NCBI GenBank assembly: GCA_032718475.1
Contig: JAUCBJ010004899.1
Span: 23,155 to 87,154, forward strand
Source of the DNA: Nemertoderma westbladi
Taxonomy: Eukaryota; Xenacoelomorpha; Nemertodermatida; Nemertodermatidae
Reading direction: 5' to 3'
Length of the DNA: 64,000 bases
Shown: piece by piece, positions 10,056 through 21,474 of the stretch
How positions within the stretch are numbered: the stretch's first letter is position 1
Layout of the letters: the number at the start of each line of letters is the position of its first letter
Translations under genes and position numbers: made by a program
Notes under the pieces: model-generated
What the model saw: the letters and a program-made list of their open reading frames with translations, nothing else
Told to the model about the DNA's origin: nothing
Databases searched by the model: none

Positions 10056-12570
10056 GTGTTCTTCCACACCCTTAACACACTTTAATGCAAGTCTGCATCA
10101 ATCACCTACATCGCCCTGGGTCTATAGCAATAGTGTTAACCGAAATTCCGTCCATCTTGAGGATTTTATCTCTGGAAATGGATTGTTTTCGGCTGGAACC
10201 CAGTTCAAGAAGCGAACTGGAAAGCTATGGACTCATAGTGGACCCAGTGGTCACAAGTCCCAGATAGACCATATTCTGTTTCGTAGGAAATACAGGAGCT
10301 CTATACAAGACTGTAATGCATTTACACTTCGACCCTTCTCCAGTGATCACCGCCTTATTGTGGCCAAGGTAAGACTTAGTCTGCGTGCTAGCAGAACAAC
10401 GAAATCTGCCTTGCCGCGGCATGACTGGTCCTCTCTGTTGCAACAGCCAAGTGTGAGATCCAGCTTCACGCTACAGCTGAGCAACAGGTATGAGGCTCTT
10501 GCCTCTGAGGCGGCAGATCACTGTGAGGGCTATACTGCCTTTACAGAAGCAGTTAAGTTAGCAGCTGCAGAAACAGTTCCTGTATACCCTCGAAACAGGA
10601 AAAGGGCCCCCTGGACTAACAACAAAATTCAGAAGTGCCGAAATGACCTTCATAAGGCGCAGAAAGAGTCCCGACTCAAACAGACTACAGCGGCCAAGAA
10701 TGCAGTTAAGGCTGCATCTAGGTCCCTGAACAGGCAGTACTCTGTTAATCTACAGGAGCTAATAAACCAACAGGTTGATGCCATCAATGATGCTGACGAC
10801 AGCAAGCAATCATCCCAGGCATGGAAATCGATCAATTTGCTTACTGGGCGGAAAAGCCAACCAACCACCAAGGTTAAGGCTGAATCACCAGCCGATCGCC
10901 TCAATGGTTGGAAAGCCCACTTTGAAAAGCTCCTCAATAATGACAGGGTATTGCCTGATAACTTTATAGAAGTAAAAGTGTCTGAGTCTGTACTCCCAGA
11001 TATTCCCATTGGCGATATCTCCTTTGCAGAAGTGAAGGCTGCTGCAAAGAGCATTAAAACCAATCGTGCCAGTGGAGTAGATGGTGTTCCCCCTGAGGTC
11101 TTTAAAATACCTCAGTGTTTACAGCTCATCTATCCCATCATAGTAGACATGTACCGAACAACAAGAGTCCCGCAAGAAATGAAAACAAATAAGTTGGTGC
11201 CAGTTCCCAAGAATGGCAACCTAACACTCTATGGTTCTTTTCGGGGAATCTCATTGATCTCGATTGCTGCAAAGCTATACAATAGGATTATATTAAATCG
11301 CATCAGGGATCCCATTGAGAGACTGCTCCGTGGAAATCAGAATGGGTTCCGTAAAGGTCGTGGGACCATGGAGCCCATTTTGGCACTTAGAAGGATAATT
11401 GAAGAATTATCAAAAAAGAAAGACAGGCATCTGGCTGTTATCTTTGTTGACTTCTTCAAGGCCTTTGATTCAGTCTCTCGCTCACGTATGTTCAGCATAC
11501 TTTCATTATATGGGATTCCTGATTAAATTATTGCAGCAATCAGATCAGTATACGATGGTTCGACAACATTTGTATCTACTATTGACGGTGACACAGAACC
11601 ATTTGAAGTGTTATGGGGCGTCCTCCAAGGAGACACACTTGCACCATTCTTGTTCATTATTGTGGTTGACTATGTTCTACGCATGTCCTTAGATCATCAT
11701 AATGATGATGGGGTGATGATAACTCCACCTACTGGCTCCAGAAGTCGAGGAAATCCTGCTAAGAACTGATCTAGACTTTGCTGATGACTTAGGAGTACTC
11801 TCAGAATCATTAGAGGGAGCCCAACGGCTCCTCAGCCCATTAGAACATGCTGCTTCTAGTGTTGGTCTTTTTATTAACTCCAGAAAGACCAAAATATTGA
11901 CAGTTAACTTCGAAAGTCCTCAGCAAGTCTCTGATCCGATGAGCATAAGCTCAAAGGATGGTATGCTTGAGCATGTGGACGACTTCTGTTACCAGGGATC
12001 ATGGATCCGGAAGTCAGGTGAGGACCTTCGAATACGTAAGGGAAAGGCATGGGCAGCCTTGAATAGGCTTTCCAGGATTTGGAAGTCACCGAGAATTAAT
12101 CGGAAACTTAAGGTCCGATTATTTAGAGCAGCAGTAGTTCCAGTACTCCTCTACGGGAGTCCATGCTGGGCTCTAACTGCTGAGGACACCAAATCTCTGG
12201 ATCGCACATTCACAAGAATGCTACGCCGGGTTCATTGTGTCAAGTACAATGCACAGTGTGCATTGCACACATCTCCAACCAGACACTATATAACATTGGA
12301 GGTGTCTCATTGGTTCCCCCAAGCATGACACTAGAACAAAATCGCCTCCGCTTTGCAGGACATTGCTTTCGCCGTGAGGACCAGCCAGTGCATAATCTTG
12401 TACTTTGGCAGCCTCATGGAGTGAATAAGCATGGTGGACAGCCCATGACTTTCTTGAGACGCATCTTAAAGGACACTGGCCTTGAAGATGCGGATGATCT
12501 AGCAAATGTCATGGGTGATAGGGAGTTGTGGCGGTGCAATTTTGTTGACAAGCCGGCACAGCATTCTTAA
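10036..12570 (+). pseudogene. Broken endonuclease/reverse transcriptase of LINE A copy 1
   Basis: The open frame 10036-11526 reads the last part of the endonuclease and the first half of the reverse transcriptase; its first 15 or so codons are flanking DNA. A premature TAA at about 11524 replaces the GAA found in copy 2. A 5-bp deletion near 11763 shifts the frame just before the FADD catalytic motif. Remaining pieces are readable at 11897-12328 and 12235-12570 in different frames. This copy cannot make a full polymerase. Confidence 0.9.
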
Positions 12571-12608
12571 TAATGCAGCTGCAATGCAGCATACCGATCC
12601 TAGTAGTA
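10069..12608 (+). mobile_element. LINE family A, copy 1: 5'-truncated non-LTR retrotransposon
   Basis: An APE-type non-LTR element (RTE-like or a related clade). It begins inside the endonuclease domain; its first shared base with the longer copy at 60665-64000 is near 10082. It ends in a short (TAG)n tail at about 12599-12609. A 13-bp target duplication GTGTTCTTCCACA lies at 10056-10068 and 12609-12621. The endonuclease end (SDHRLIV), fingers, palm (FVDFFKAFDSV and LDFADDLG) and C-terminal segment are all recognisable, but the frame is broken as described in the coding entry. It is nearly identical to copy 2, so the family was active recently. Confidence 0.92.
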
Positions 12609-12621
12609 GTGTTCTTCCACA

Positions 12622-12828
12622 GTAAACCCTTCTACTCTGTTTCCCAAGTTTAATCTTTTATAAACTTTTTAAATCACTTTGTTCCTTTAGGCCTGACAAT
12701 GATCCAATTTTCTAAACCTACGATTCCCTCTCATGATTCTAATCTACTAAAATTCATTCACCTGGAATTAGTAAGAAATTCACATTCGCCCATATCTTGA
12801 CTGAGAAGGCTATCAGCTGAATAAAATA
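12622..12828. other. Intergenic, nothing recognised
   Basis: AT-rich DNA that continues the pre-insertion duplication seen before the LINE (ACTCTGTTTCCC). I see no gene. Confidence 0.4.
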
Positions 12829-13310
12829 TTTTATTCCAAAATTGTAACATTACTCAACCCCGATAGTATTAACAGCGAGTTGTTATTTAGCACTTTACAA
12901 CTTTAGAGGACATTACAGCATTGTATTGGCCTGTACATTTAGTATTGTATTTGGTGTTATCGTTTACGTGGTAACCCATGACGGCGTTAAGTAATGTCCA
13001 CTAAGGGGACATTACTTAACGCCGTCATTGGATACCACGTAAACAATAGGTGGAAATTTGCCTGACAGCCAGATAGGCCTACTGCATTACCTACCGGTAG
13101 GCGGGGTATAGCTATTAATAACCAGTAGGGCCTAGCTATATTATTATAACATGGCTCCAAACGCCGCGATAAATATAAGCTAACTTATTTATAACATAAT
13201 TTATGTCATTTTTACAATTATTTATACAGCAACTAATATAATTTGTGCAGTTTCTATCACTTATAAATATATGTGCAATTATTTCGTAATGTTACAATTT
13301 TGGAATAAAA
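12829..13310. repeat. Inverted-repeat element with perfect 25-bp ends
   Basis: A perfect 25-bp inverted repeat lies at 12829-12853 and 13286-13310 (core CCAAAATTGTAACATTAC). It encloses a second, tight hairpin at 12962-13044. This is probably a nonautonomous DNA element or nested elements. No target duplication was identified. Confidence 0.6.
12962..13044. repeat. 83-bp hairpin
   Basis: Arms of about 37 bp are separated by a loop of about 6-8 bases. The inner arm holds ATGACGGCGTTAAGTAATG and the outer arm GTTTACGTGGTA, with a short mismatch between them. As RNA or single-stranded DNA it would fold strongly. Confidence 0.75.
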
Positions 13311-13455
13311 CTACATACATACTTGTTGCAAAGTACTTTACAGTGTTCTGATCCTCGTGGCTTTATTTTCACTCACTCACTAACGTTCGTTCGTGTAACA
13401 AAGCCACTCGGATCATCACACTGTAAAAGTGCTACTTTACACACAAGTATGTAAA
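13311..13455. repeat. Imperfect inverted repeat
   Basis: Two arms of about 55 bp, beginning near ACATACTTG and including GATC flanked by AGTGGCTTT-like sequence, face each other around a loop at about 13365-13400. A related end (TTTACATACTTGTGTGTAAAG) recurs near 20431, so it belongs to a dispersed family. Confidence 0.5.
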
Positions 13456-14246
13456 TAATTATAACACACACTAATGCTACCCTATGAAGAATTTCAAGTT
13501 TGTAGCTTAAGAGTTTACGTAGTAGGGCCTCAGCAAACAGTATGGGTATACTAAGTACAATAATCTTGGCAACCTCATCGATTTATACTAAGCCTGAGTA
13601 GAAATCCATTACATAAGCTATTTTTCATCATGTACACCGTCAGCTGTATTGGTGTTATTTTACCAATGCGTCTATGGCACTTTTCTTTATTTCATTTTTT
13701 GCAAAAACTAATGACTGTATTTTTCTGAAAATTGCTTTATACACCCATTCAAACCATACACTAGGAGGGAACTAAAAACAACAAAATTGACCGGATAGTT
13801 TCGGAGCCTATCGTGTGACAAACAGACAAACAAACAGACACGATTTTCTTACAGTACATCGGAAGATTTGCAAATTAAATTAATTGTTCGATGAGGAATG
13901 AGGTGCAGTTTTTCTCTACCTTACCTACCTATATCATTAACGATTTTGCGATCTATGCCGTTATCAATAACATGAGTTTTGCCCATGACTCATCGCATAT
14001 CTTAACAATTTCTAAAAAACACTCTCTTATTTTTGGCCATAACTCAGCGAGTTTTGATCGTACGGAGCTGATTTTGGGCTCATTCTGTTTGGAATATAAC
14101 GATTTTATTCTAATCCTTTTATGATTTTATTATGTTTTCCATTCAAAAACGCTCTGAAAAACACAACTTTTTAAAAATTATGTTTCAACATTCCAGATTT
14201 TGCACACTAATAGATCAGAAATTGTTGGTTTCAAAAATATATTGGT
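13456..14246. other. Intergenic, nothing recognised
   Basis: AT-rich DNA with two short open frames (13891-14124 and 14132-14344) that lack protein-like features. I see no gene. Confidence 0.4.
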
Positions 14247-14250
14247 TTAA

Positions 14251-15246
14251 CCCTTTGAGCCCTAAGGACGTATATATACGTCCTCAACAGTGTCCTAAGG
14301 ACGTATATATACGTCCTGGTGTTAATTGCTGCCAATGGGGATGATTCAAGTTTAGGTTATTCTAGCAGTGTTTATCCATCGCTTAGGACACTATACTATC
14401 CGTTTTAGTTAAAAAATAGTGATCTGGTGTTTGAGTTAGAGGTTGGAATTCAACCAATCAGTGATGAGCTCCTTTTCAGAGAAAGCAGGCTGCTTATTGA
14501 AAGCAGATTGATTGTACCTTGTACAGTATGATATGGCAGAGGTTTGAATGAGTAGCCCTTGAGAATTCCAACCAATCAGAGTTTATTTCCCTGTCAAGTT
14601 TCCACTGTAATAATCTACTTTGTAAATAAATAAATACATGACTGAAAAGTGAAAAGTGAAAACCTGGTATTCTTCATATTGGTGAATTACGTAATTGTAT
14701 TTTGTAAATAGAATAATGGGTATGATGATTGTTCCTGTACTAGCATCCTGGTGGATTATTGTGGTAATTCTGCAATAATGATGCTATATTGCATTTTAGT
14801 ATTACAATAATTATTCACTTATATTTATCATTCATTCACAGTTTAGGGCTCCAGGGCTCTGCCTTGATAAATGCTTTCCAGATTATCATAAATAAGTCAT
14901 ATAGATTATACCGATACCATAAATAGACCATGAAATATAATAATATATATGATATAGTTCAGAAAAATAAATATTTTTTTCATTTTTTAATTTTCAAAAA
15001 TTATTTTTTTTTCAATTAAAAAAAAATTTTAATTAAATTTTTTTTTTAATTTTTGAAAATTTAATTTTTTTTAATTAAAAAAATATGAAGAATATCAATC
15101 ATGACACCTTTTAAGATAAAAGTCAAATCATTTTAAAAATGTGTCATAACTTCTAGATGATTGGCATTGCCGTAAATGTGTTTTAAAGTTTGCTTAATTT
15201 TTAGGTTCTGGGGGGCTATTTAAAAAAGGGCCTAGTAACCAAAGGG
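14251..15246. mobile_element. TTAA-flanked inverted-repeat element (piggyBac-like, nonautonomous)
   Basis: The ends CCCTTTG and CAAAGGG are flanked by TTAA on both sides (14247-14250 and 15247-15250), the hallmark of piggyBac-type insertion. Next to the left end the 20-bp palindrome AGGACGTATATATACGTCCT occurs twice (14265-14284 and 14298-14317). A long AT-only palindrome lies at about 14985-15085. No transposase is seen. The terminal match is short, so confidence is moderate. Confidence 0.6.
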
Positions 15247-15317
15247 TTAAGGGTTTTTATTTTGCGGCATTGCAATAATTACGTCTCAAATACATCATAA
15301 TCGTTGTTGCTCTTTAA

Positions 15318-15689
15318 GCATTTTATTTATAGGAAGGGATCTAGGGGTCTTAACCTCAAATGATAAGTTTATTTTACTGAAAATAACTTATCTTTTATTG
15401 GCGCAATTGTAGGACTAATCCCATCATATGCGTACTTTTTAACCGGGTGGTGTACAAATTTAAGAATCGCGTAATTTTTTCTTGAAATGAATATCTCATA
15501 TCTCTCCAAACCACGTACGCGTTTCGACCTTACTGGGTCTCATCAGCGTGGTGTCGGATTTGAACCTGGGACCTCGAGGTAGAAGCCGAGACTACAACCA
15601 CTAGGCCCCTAGGTAAAGACCCCTAGATCCCTTCCTATAAATAAAATGCATAATAACAAACACCTCGAAAAATACAGCTTGCCAACACA
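15318..15689 (-). mobile_element. tRNA-derived SINE with perfect 15-bp target duplication
   Basis: On the minus strand an A-box-like CTAGTGGTTG and a B box GGTTCAAATCC lie about 40 bp apart (around 15565-15610), as in a tRNA-derived Pol III promoter. A GATGAGACCCAGTAAGG segment follows. The whole 372-bp unit is flanked by TTGTTGCTCTTTAAG at 15303-15317 and 15690-15704, showing retrotransposition. Unusually, a 38-bp inverted repeat (TATAGGAAGGGATCTAGGGG) lies at both ends (about 15318-15355 and 15612-15651). A SINE with a tRNA-like head is well supported; the family name is not known. Confidence 0.85.
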
Positions 15690-15703
15690 TTGTTGCTCTT
15701 TAA

Positions 15704-17110
15704 GGGGAGATGGTACCACAGAACTTTTCAAAAATTGAAAAATTTTCGAAATTTTTTTTTCATTAATTCTAAATCAGAATTTAACATAGATTTCAGAAAT
15801 CGAAATCCTAACATCACATCATAAGCTTAAGTTGTCTGTTTTTCTGTTTGTCTGTCTATTGATCTGTTTTTCTGTTTGTCAACAAATTATGGATATAAAA
15901 ATGTACAGCACCTAACTAAAATTATTGCTTCATGGGTTTTCCTGGTCGCGGATTTCATTTCCGGGGTCAGTTTTCAAATTTGACGTAATCTAGTTTATCT
16001 GGTTGTTTGTCCGTCTGTCGGTCAAAAACATAACGAATCACACTACGTTACTAAAATTTTCACTGTGGGGTTTTAAGGTCGGTGATTTCATTTCTGGTGT
16101 TATCTTTCCTGTTTGGAGGAGTCTATTATGCCTGTATATTTGTCTGTCAGTCGATCTGTCTGTCAAGAAAGACATACAGACAGACTTAAACAGACAGTCT
16201 AGGTTCATTCAATTATTAAAAATGACATGGGAAATGAAATCAGCGACTAGGAAAACTCCCATATCAGAAATTATAGTAAAGTGATGTGTTTACTTATATT
16301 TTATAGGTGAGACCGACAGTCAGTCAGACAGACAGACAGATAGACATACAGGCAGTCCAGATGTCATCAAATAAACAGACATTTTAGGTTCAGTCAAATA
16401 TTAAAATTGACATCAGAAATGGAATCAGTGACTAGGAAAACCCCCATATCAGAAATGATAGTAAAGTGGTGTGCTTACAGTAATTATTTATTGTCTGTGA
16501 GATTGACAGTCAGACAGACAGGCAGAATGACAGACAAACAGACAGTCCAGATGTCATCAAACATTAAAGCAGATATCAGAAATGAATTCAGCGACTGCGA
16601 AAATCCTTAAATCGTAAATTTTGGTTCGCTGGAGTAGTTTATTATACAGTATTTTGGCTTATTTTTGGAATTTCCCTCGTTTTACATAAAATTAGCGGGA
16701 AGGTTTGAAAACGTAATTTAATGCGTTTTTCTCAGCATCTTATTTTTCGTGAAATTTAGAAATAAATGCACCTTTTTCTCGAGAACGGCTTGATGGAATT
16801 GGCTGAAATTTTAGTAGTGAGACACAATAATTGTGGAACCTCTTAAAACATATGTTTACAACAATTATCAAATGTAATTCTAATATAAACTTCGTAAATG
16901 TGTCATTTTTTGGTTTGTGGTGCAATTAAGTGACCCTCAAACATAGACACAAAAAAAAAATTTCAAATTTTTTTAGGTTCTAGGTGTGTCTCGATAGTTA
17001 CTCCGCCCTTCTGGAAATTTTCATGAAATTCCATCTTGTAGAACGAGTGTAATGGGTACCTACTGTACATGTGTTAATAGTAAAATGTATGGGGATTTGA
17101 CCGAAAACCC
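15704..17110 (-). repeat. Diverged copy of the TTAA element, interrupted by GTCT-rich repeats
   Basis: The end GGGGAGATGGTACC after TTAA (15700-15703), together with 16605-17100, matches the complement of the element at 48598-49175. Between them, about 15830-16600, lies a section of (GTCT)n runs alternating with an 80-100-bp motif (ATTTCATTTCC...TCAGTTTTCA), present in both orientations and related to 42030-42520. No gene is seen; the open frames here are repeat translations. Confidence 0.65.
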
Positions 17111-17880
17111 ACCCGTAAGGTTCGTCCCATAATTTACGTACTATTCAAAATGACAGAGTTTACCTTCTTCTTCCTTTTTAATTATTTCAGTTAATAATAA
17201 GTACTAATTAATTTACCGGTAAATAATATATTTTAATTATGGAAAACCAAACAGGATGCTTGTCGGTTTTCGGCCAAAGGGCCCCATTACAAATCATTAA
17301 TCATTAATTTACATCATGAATACTATATTGTTCGTATATAAAACACGAAGTGGGGCCTTCGCGCAGCACGTGACTTAAGTTTAATTTAAGTACTAATTCG
17401 AAAGTATTACTGTATTAGCAAATTTTAAGCAGATTTCGCCTAATCACTTTTTACCTCTTTCATTTCTATTCAGACATTTCTGACTCTAGCGGTATAGTGA
17501 GAACTGAAGATGGATTAGGGTCTCCAGCCCCACAAAGACACAGCCTATGGATGAATAGTACATACGTACATCGGCCAAGTTTCATCTTGAATAACGGATA
17601 ACGAAATGAAAGACGGATCTCACTTTCAGAAATTTCGTCGTATAGCGGCAGACCGATTAAATCTCCCCCCCCCCCCACAAAGACGCAGCATGTGGTCCAG
17701 AATATATGGCAAGATTCAGCTTAAACTGATTAAAATCAATGAGACGGGAGAATCTATTCACTTTCAGGCATAAAGTAGTCCTATAGCGGGTGACTGTTGA
17801 ACTGATTTTCAACAAAACAAATTTTCAACTTGGCAGCTTTAAATTCGACAAAGTTATAAGCAAGTCAATATCATAACGAC
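17111..17880. other. Intergenic with diverged repeat units
   Basis: Contains a poly-C run (about 17666-17677) and a diverged partial version of the 315-bp unit that follows (CTCTAGCGG motif near 17480). No gene is seen. Confidence 0.45.
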
Positions 17881-18510
17881 GACAACGATTTCACTTTCAG
17901 ACATTTGGCCCTCTAGCGGCAGACTGGAGAACTGCAGATGGATTCGCCTCCTTTGAAAGTCACAGCTAATGGTCTAATACATATCTGCCAAGTTTCAGCT
18001 TAAACGGATTAAAAGCAAAGAAATGGGAGGGCATTTAATGTTTAGACATGTGGCCCTCTAGCGGGAGACCATTGCACTGATGGTGTCTGAAAGTCTCTCA
18101 AAAATCTCAACTTTAGCTCATATTGATACCTACAAATTTTCAACTTGGCAGCTTTAAATCCGACAAAGTTATTAGCATGTCAAAATTGTAACGACGACAA
18201 CGATTTCACTTTCAGACCTTTGGCCCTCTAGCGGCAGACTGGAGAACTGCAGATGGATTCGCCTCCTTTGAAAGTCACAGCTAATGGTCTAATACATATC
18301 TGCCAAGTTTCAGCTTAAACGGATTAAAAGCAAAGAAATGGGAGGGCATTTAATGTTTAGACATGTGGCCCTCTAGCGGGAGACCATTGCACTGATGGTG
18401 TCTGAAAGTCTCTCAAAAATCTCAACTTTTGCTCATATTGATACCTACAAATTTTCAACTTGGCAGCTTTAAATCCGACAAAGTTATTAGCATGTCAAAA
18501 TCGTAACGAC
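17881..18510 (+). repeat. Tandem duplication of a 315-bp unit
   Basis: Units 17881-18195 and 18196-18510 are almost identical. Each contains GGCCCTCTAGCGGCAGAC and GGCCCTCTAGCGGGAGAC about 150 bp apart, so the unit is itself an old duplication. A (GAC)n microsatellite follows at about 18511-18551. A related copy in reverse lies at 49680-49860 and a diverged one near 23680-23900. Confidence 0.85.
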
Positions 18511-18551
18511 GGCGACGATGACAACGACGACGACGACGACGACGACGACAA

Positions 18552-19130
18552 CTATTTGCATAAATTGACCCACCCCCTAACAGTGTCAATTCGCTAAGGC
18601 TCCGCCAACTTCGTGGCTCGCCCCACAAGATTGGATTTTCCTATCTATCTATATTGCATCCTGATTGGTTAACCAAACTTTTCTAGCAATAAGGCACTCC
18701 ATACCGTGTCAACCAGGAAGCTAATTTTATTGGCTTGTTTCTACACGGTAACAGGTTCCCCCTCTCAGTTACTAACACAAATCTTATTGGGCGAAGGTTG
18801 CTCGCGGGCGAAGATTGCCTTGCGGGCGAAGGTTGTACGCAGGCGAAGATTGCACCCAAACGTGGCCACTTTACCCGCAACTTGGCCGGCAACTTTTAGA
18901 GCAACTTGGCTAGTTTGACTGTAAAATAGTGGGTACTGGTTCAGTATGCGTACACCCCTCACCAAATTTTATATACGAGCTAGTTTTTGATAATTTCTTT
19001 TTTGAAATGTACCAGAACATGTTAGCCATTTTATTTTGAAAAAATAATGTTCTAGAACAAATATTTTTTGTTCTAGAATATTTTTTAGACAAAGGCCTGG
19101 TTTGTATTTAAATTGCATGGGATAGATATA
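18552..19130. other. Intergenic with GGGCGAAG repeats
   Basis: Four short units of GGGCGAAGATTGC or GGGCGAAGGTTG type lie at 18789-18860. The same motif appears in the element at 52204-52468. GTTCTAGAAC-like palindromes occur at 19050-19080. No gene is seen. Confidence 0.5.
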
Positions 19131-20177
19131 ATACGTGTGGGTCGTTCTCACAAAAAGTGGCCAAACTTTTATGTCCAAATGGCCATGCATTCACACGGTT
19201 ATGTTTCCAAACGACACAGATTTAACCCCATGAACCTATATACCGAGCGGAAATCTGCTCATATTTAAGCAAATTTTCAACAGATTCCATTCACAACCTA
19301 GAGAATGACACCATTTCAAATATCGAAAATGCTTTTTTTTTGAAATGTCACATTGAATTATTTTGAAATATTTGGCTTCTGAGCTAAAGCAATGAAAGCA
19401 AAGGTTCCACATACCATACATCAAATAAAGCAAATTGAATGCTCTTTCACATACTATTGGTGGTTTTAAACCGAAGCGACTCACATTTTATATATTTACT
19501 ATTTACTAACAATTAGTTACGCCGTCACTACGATTTTGTCCACCATGTAACGCTCGTTTTCATGACATGGTTTTTTTTTATTTATTCACAACATCTCCAA
19601 GTGAGATATTTCTAAACGGCGATTTATTTAGATATAAGCAAGTAAAATAATTATACGAATTCGTTAATGAGAACTCGAGCATTGTGCGAAAACGTAAATC
19701 TTCAAAAATACCGTCATTAGGAATGTCCTCAATGTAACGCTATTTTGAATAGCGATAACTTTTGCCTTAGTAATCACATCAACACCATTGATGGCTCATA
19801 TGGAAGTGCAATCGCAGATCTATCGAATCACATATTTGATTTTAATATAGTTTCAAAACAGACTATAGTCAACGCCATGCTAATGAAAAATGTCTTCAGC
19901 TTCTTTAGATTCTGTGAAATTCGTTCTGTGAAATGAAGGCTTCTGATTGGCTAACAAGTAGCGTTACACCAGGGACAAAATGTTACATTGTGGACATTAG
20001 TTTTTCACGAATAAAACCTTACGACTTTACTAAAAAAAAACGGCCCACCAGTGTATTCGAAATCGCCTCATCGAGAGCTCTCGAAATATGTATATATTTA
20101 TATAGTTTTGACAAAAAAAAATTTGACATTTTTTTCACTAAATCTTGGCCACTTTTTGTGAGAACAACCCGTGTATG
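19131..20177. repeat. Inverted-repeat element with ~30-bp ends
   Basis: The ends share TTCTCACAAAAAGTGGCCAA in opposite orientation (about 19147-19166 and 20147-20166), with GTGTGGGT-like sequence outside. The roughly 1-kb interior has no recognisable gene. It is probably nonautonomous. No clear target duplication was found. Confidence 0.65.
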
Positions 20178-20720
20178 AAATGAATAAAATAATTTTTTAT
20201 TTAAATTTTGAAATTTTTTAATTCAATTATGATGATATGATAGCTAGTAAAATTGATGGTAGCTAATAAATAATAATAGAAATGATAAAAGTATTGTTCA
20301 CAATAAATTTTTATTGTTTCACTAGCTAATAAAAAGTAATAGCTAACACAAAATCAAAATTTCTAGCTACAATCTTACTGTCAGAAAGTCAAATATTTGT
20401 TCTAGAACAAAAACCTCAAGATAATAACTATTTACATACTTGTGTGTAAAGTACGCGTACGCATATTGTTCATGAAAAAAAGTAAGATTTTATATACAGC
20501 TAACTGTAATGTACTTCTAATTAAATGCTGCTATTTTAAGAAAAATCTCAGTTATAAAATCGGTTCTAGAAGATCCAAATGGCCATCTTTTACAAAACCA
20601 ATACTCACGATTGTTGCCCTAAAGTTGCTGAACATTTTGGTATATGTTTGATGACAAATGAGTAAAAAATTAAAAAGTAGTAGGGAATTTAGTGATGTAA
20701 AGAGTCAAAAGCAACACGTT
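20178..20720. other. Intergenic, nothing recognised
   Basis: AT-rich, with TAGCTA-type repeats near 20235-20370 and a TTGTTCTAGAACAAA palindrome at about 20397. No gene is seen. Confidence 0.4.
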
Positions 20721-21030
20721 CGTGGGGTCTTCGCGCAGCACGAAGTGAGCAAAGCCTTTAGCATATGGGTACCATTAACGAGTTGTCTGCCGTTAGTCAG
20801 AAGTCTTCAACACAATACTCGTCCTCCTCTTGTGCCTCGTTGCGTTCGTTCGTTTTTGACGAAACTTCAGATTCTTTCTAAACTTTTGACGGAATACATA
20901 CATACCAAGTTTCGTTTAATTTCATCATGGAATGACCGAGTTATTAGCGTTCAAAAATTTACGACGACAGACAACTCGCCAATGGCACCCATATGCTAAG
21001 GCTTCGCTCACTTCGTGGCTCGCCCCACAA
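20721..21030. mobile_element. 310-bp MITE with ~45-bp inverted ends
   Basis: The left arm (20721-20773) and right arm (20985-21030) are inverted copies carrying CACGAAGTGAGC and AGCATATGGGT. Related ends occur near 17345, 18600 and 53820, showing a dispersed family. Short size, inverted arms and no coding point to a MITE or foldback element. Confidence 0.7.
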
Positions 21031-21474
21031 TATCATCATATTATTATCATTATGATAAAAATGTTGGTACAATGGTATAATCCCTCAAATAAAATACATA
21101 TAAATTGGGTATAATTGTTCAAAACTCAAGTAATAAATCTTAAGTAGCCTACTTAGTAATGCATCATTCGTCTCAATTTCTAACTATAATGAGAAATCTC
21201 AAAGGTGTGCGTGAGAAAGATGAAAGAAATGATTGATAAAGATTATTAGTAATAGGGCCGGCCTATATCACTCGTCTCATTTCCAAAATCTTAAAGGGGT
21301 TCGTGAGCGTGACACTATTGTAGTAGAACTCGATATTATAAAGGTGGAAGTTGAAAATGAAAATATATAAATAACTTATTGTAATTTTAATATCTAAACC
21401 CATATAATGAATCTAATGAAACAGTTATGAAGTTTTTGCAGTGTAATAACCAATAAATATTAGTTAATTATTGA
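21031..21474. other. Intergenic, 3' side of NDUFAF1
   Basis: AT-rich, no gene seen. It holds the 3' untranslated region of NDUFAF1, but I find no clear AATAAA on the minus strand close to the stop. Confidence 0.4.

Noticed and set aside
18706-18965. Overlapping short frames around the GGGCGAAG repeats
   Set aside because: They arise from the tandem GGGCGAAGNTTG units on both strands and have no conserved features.
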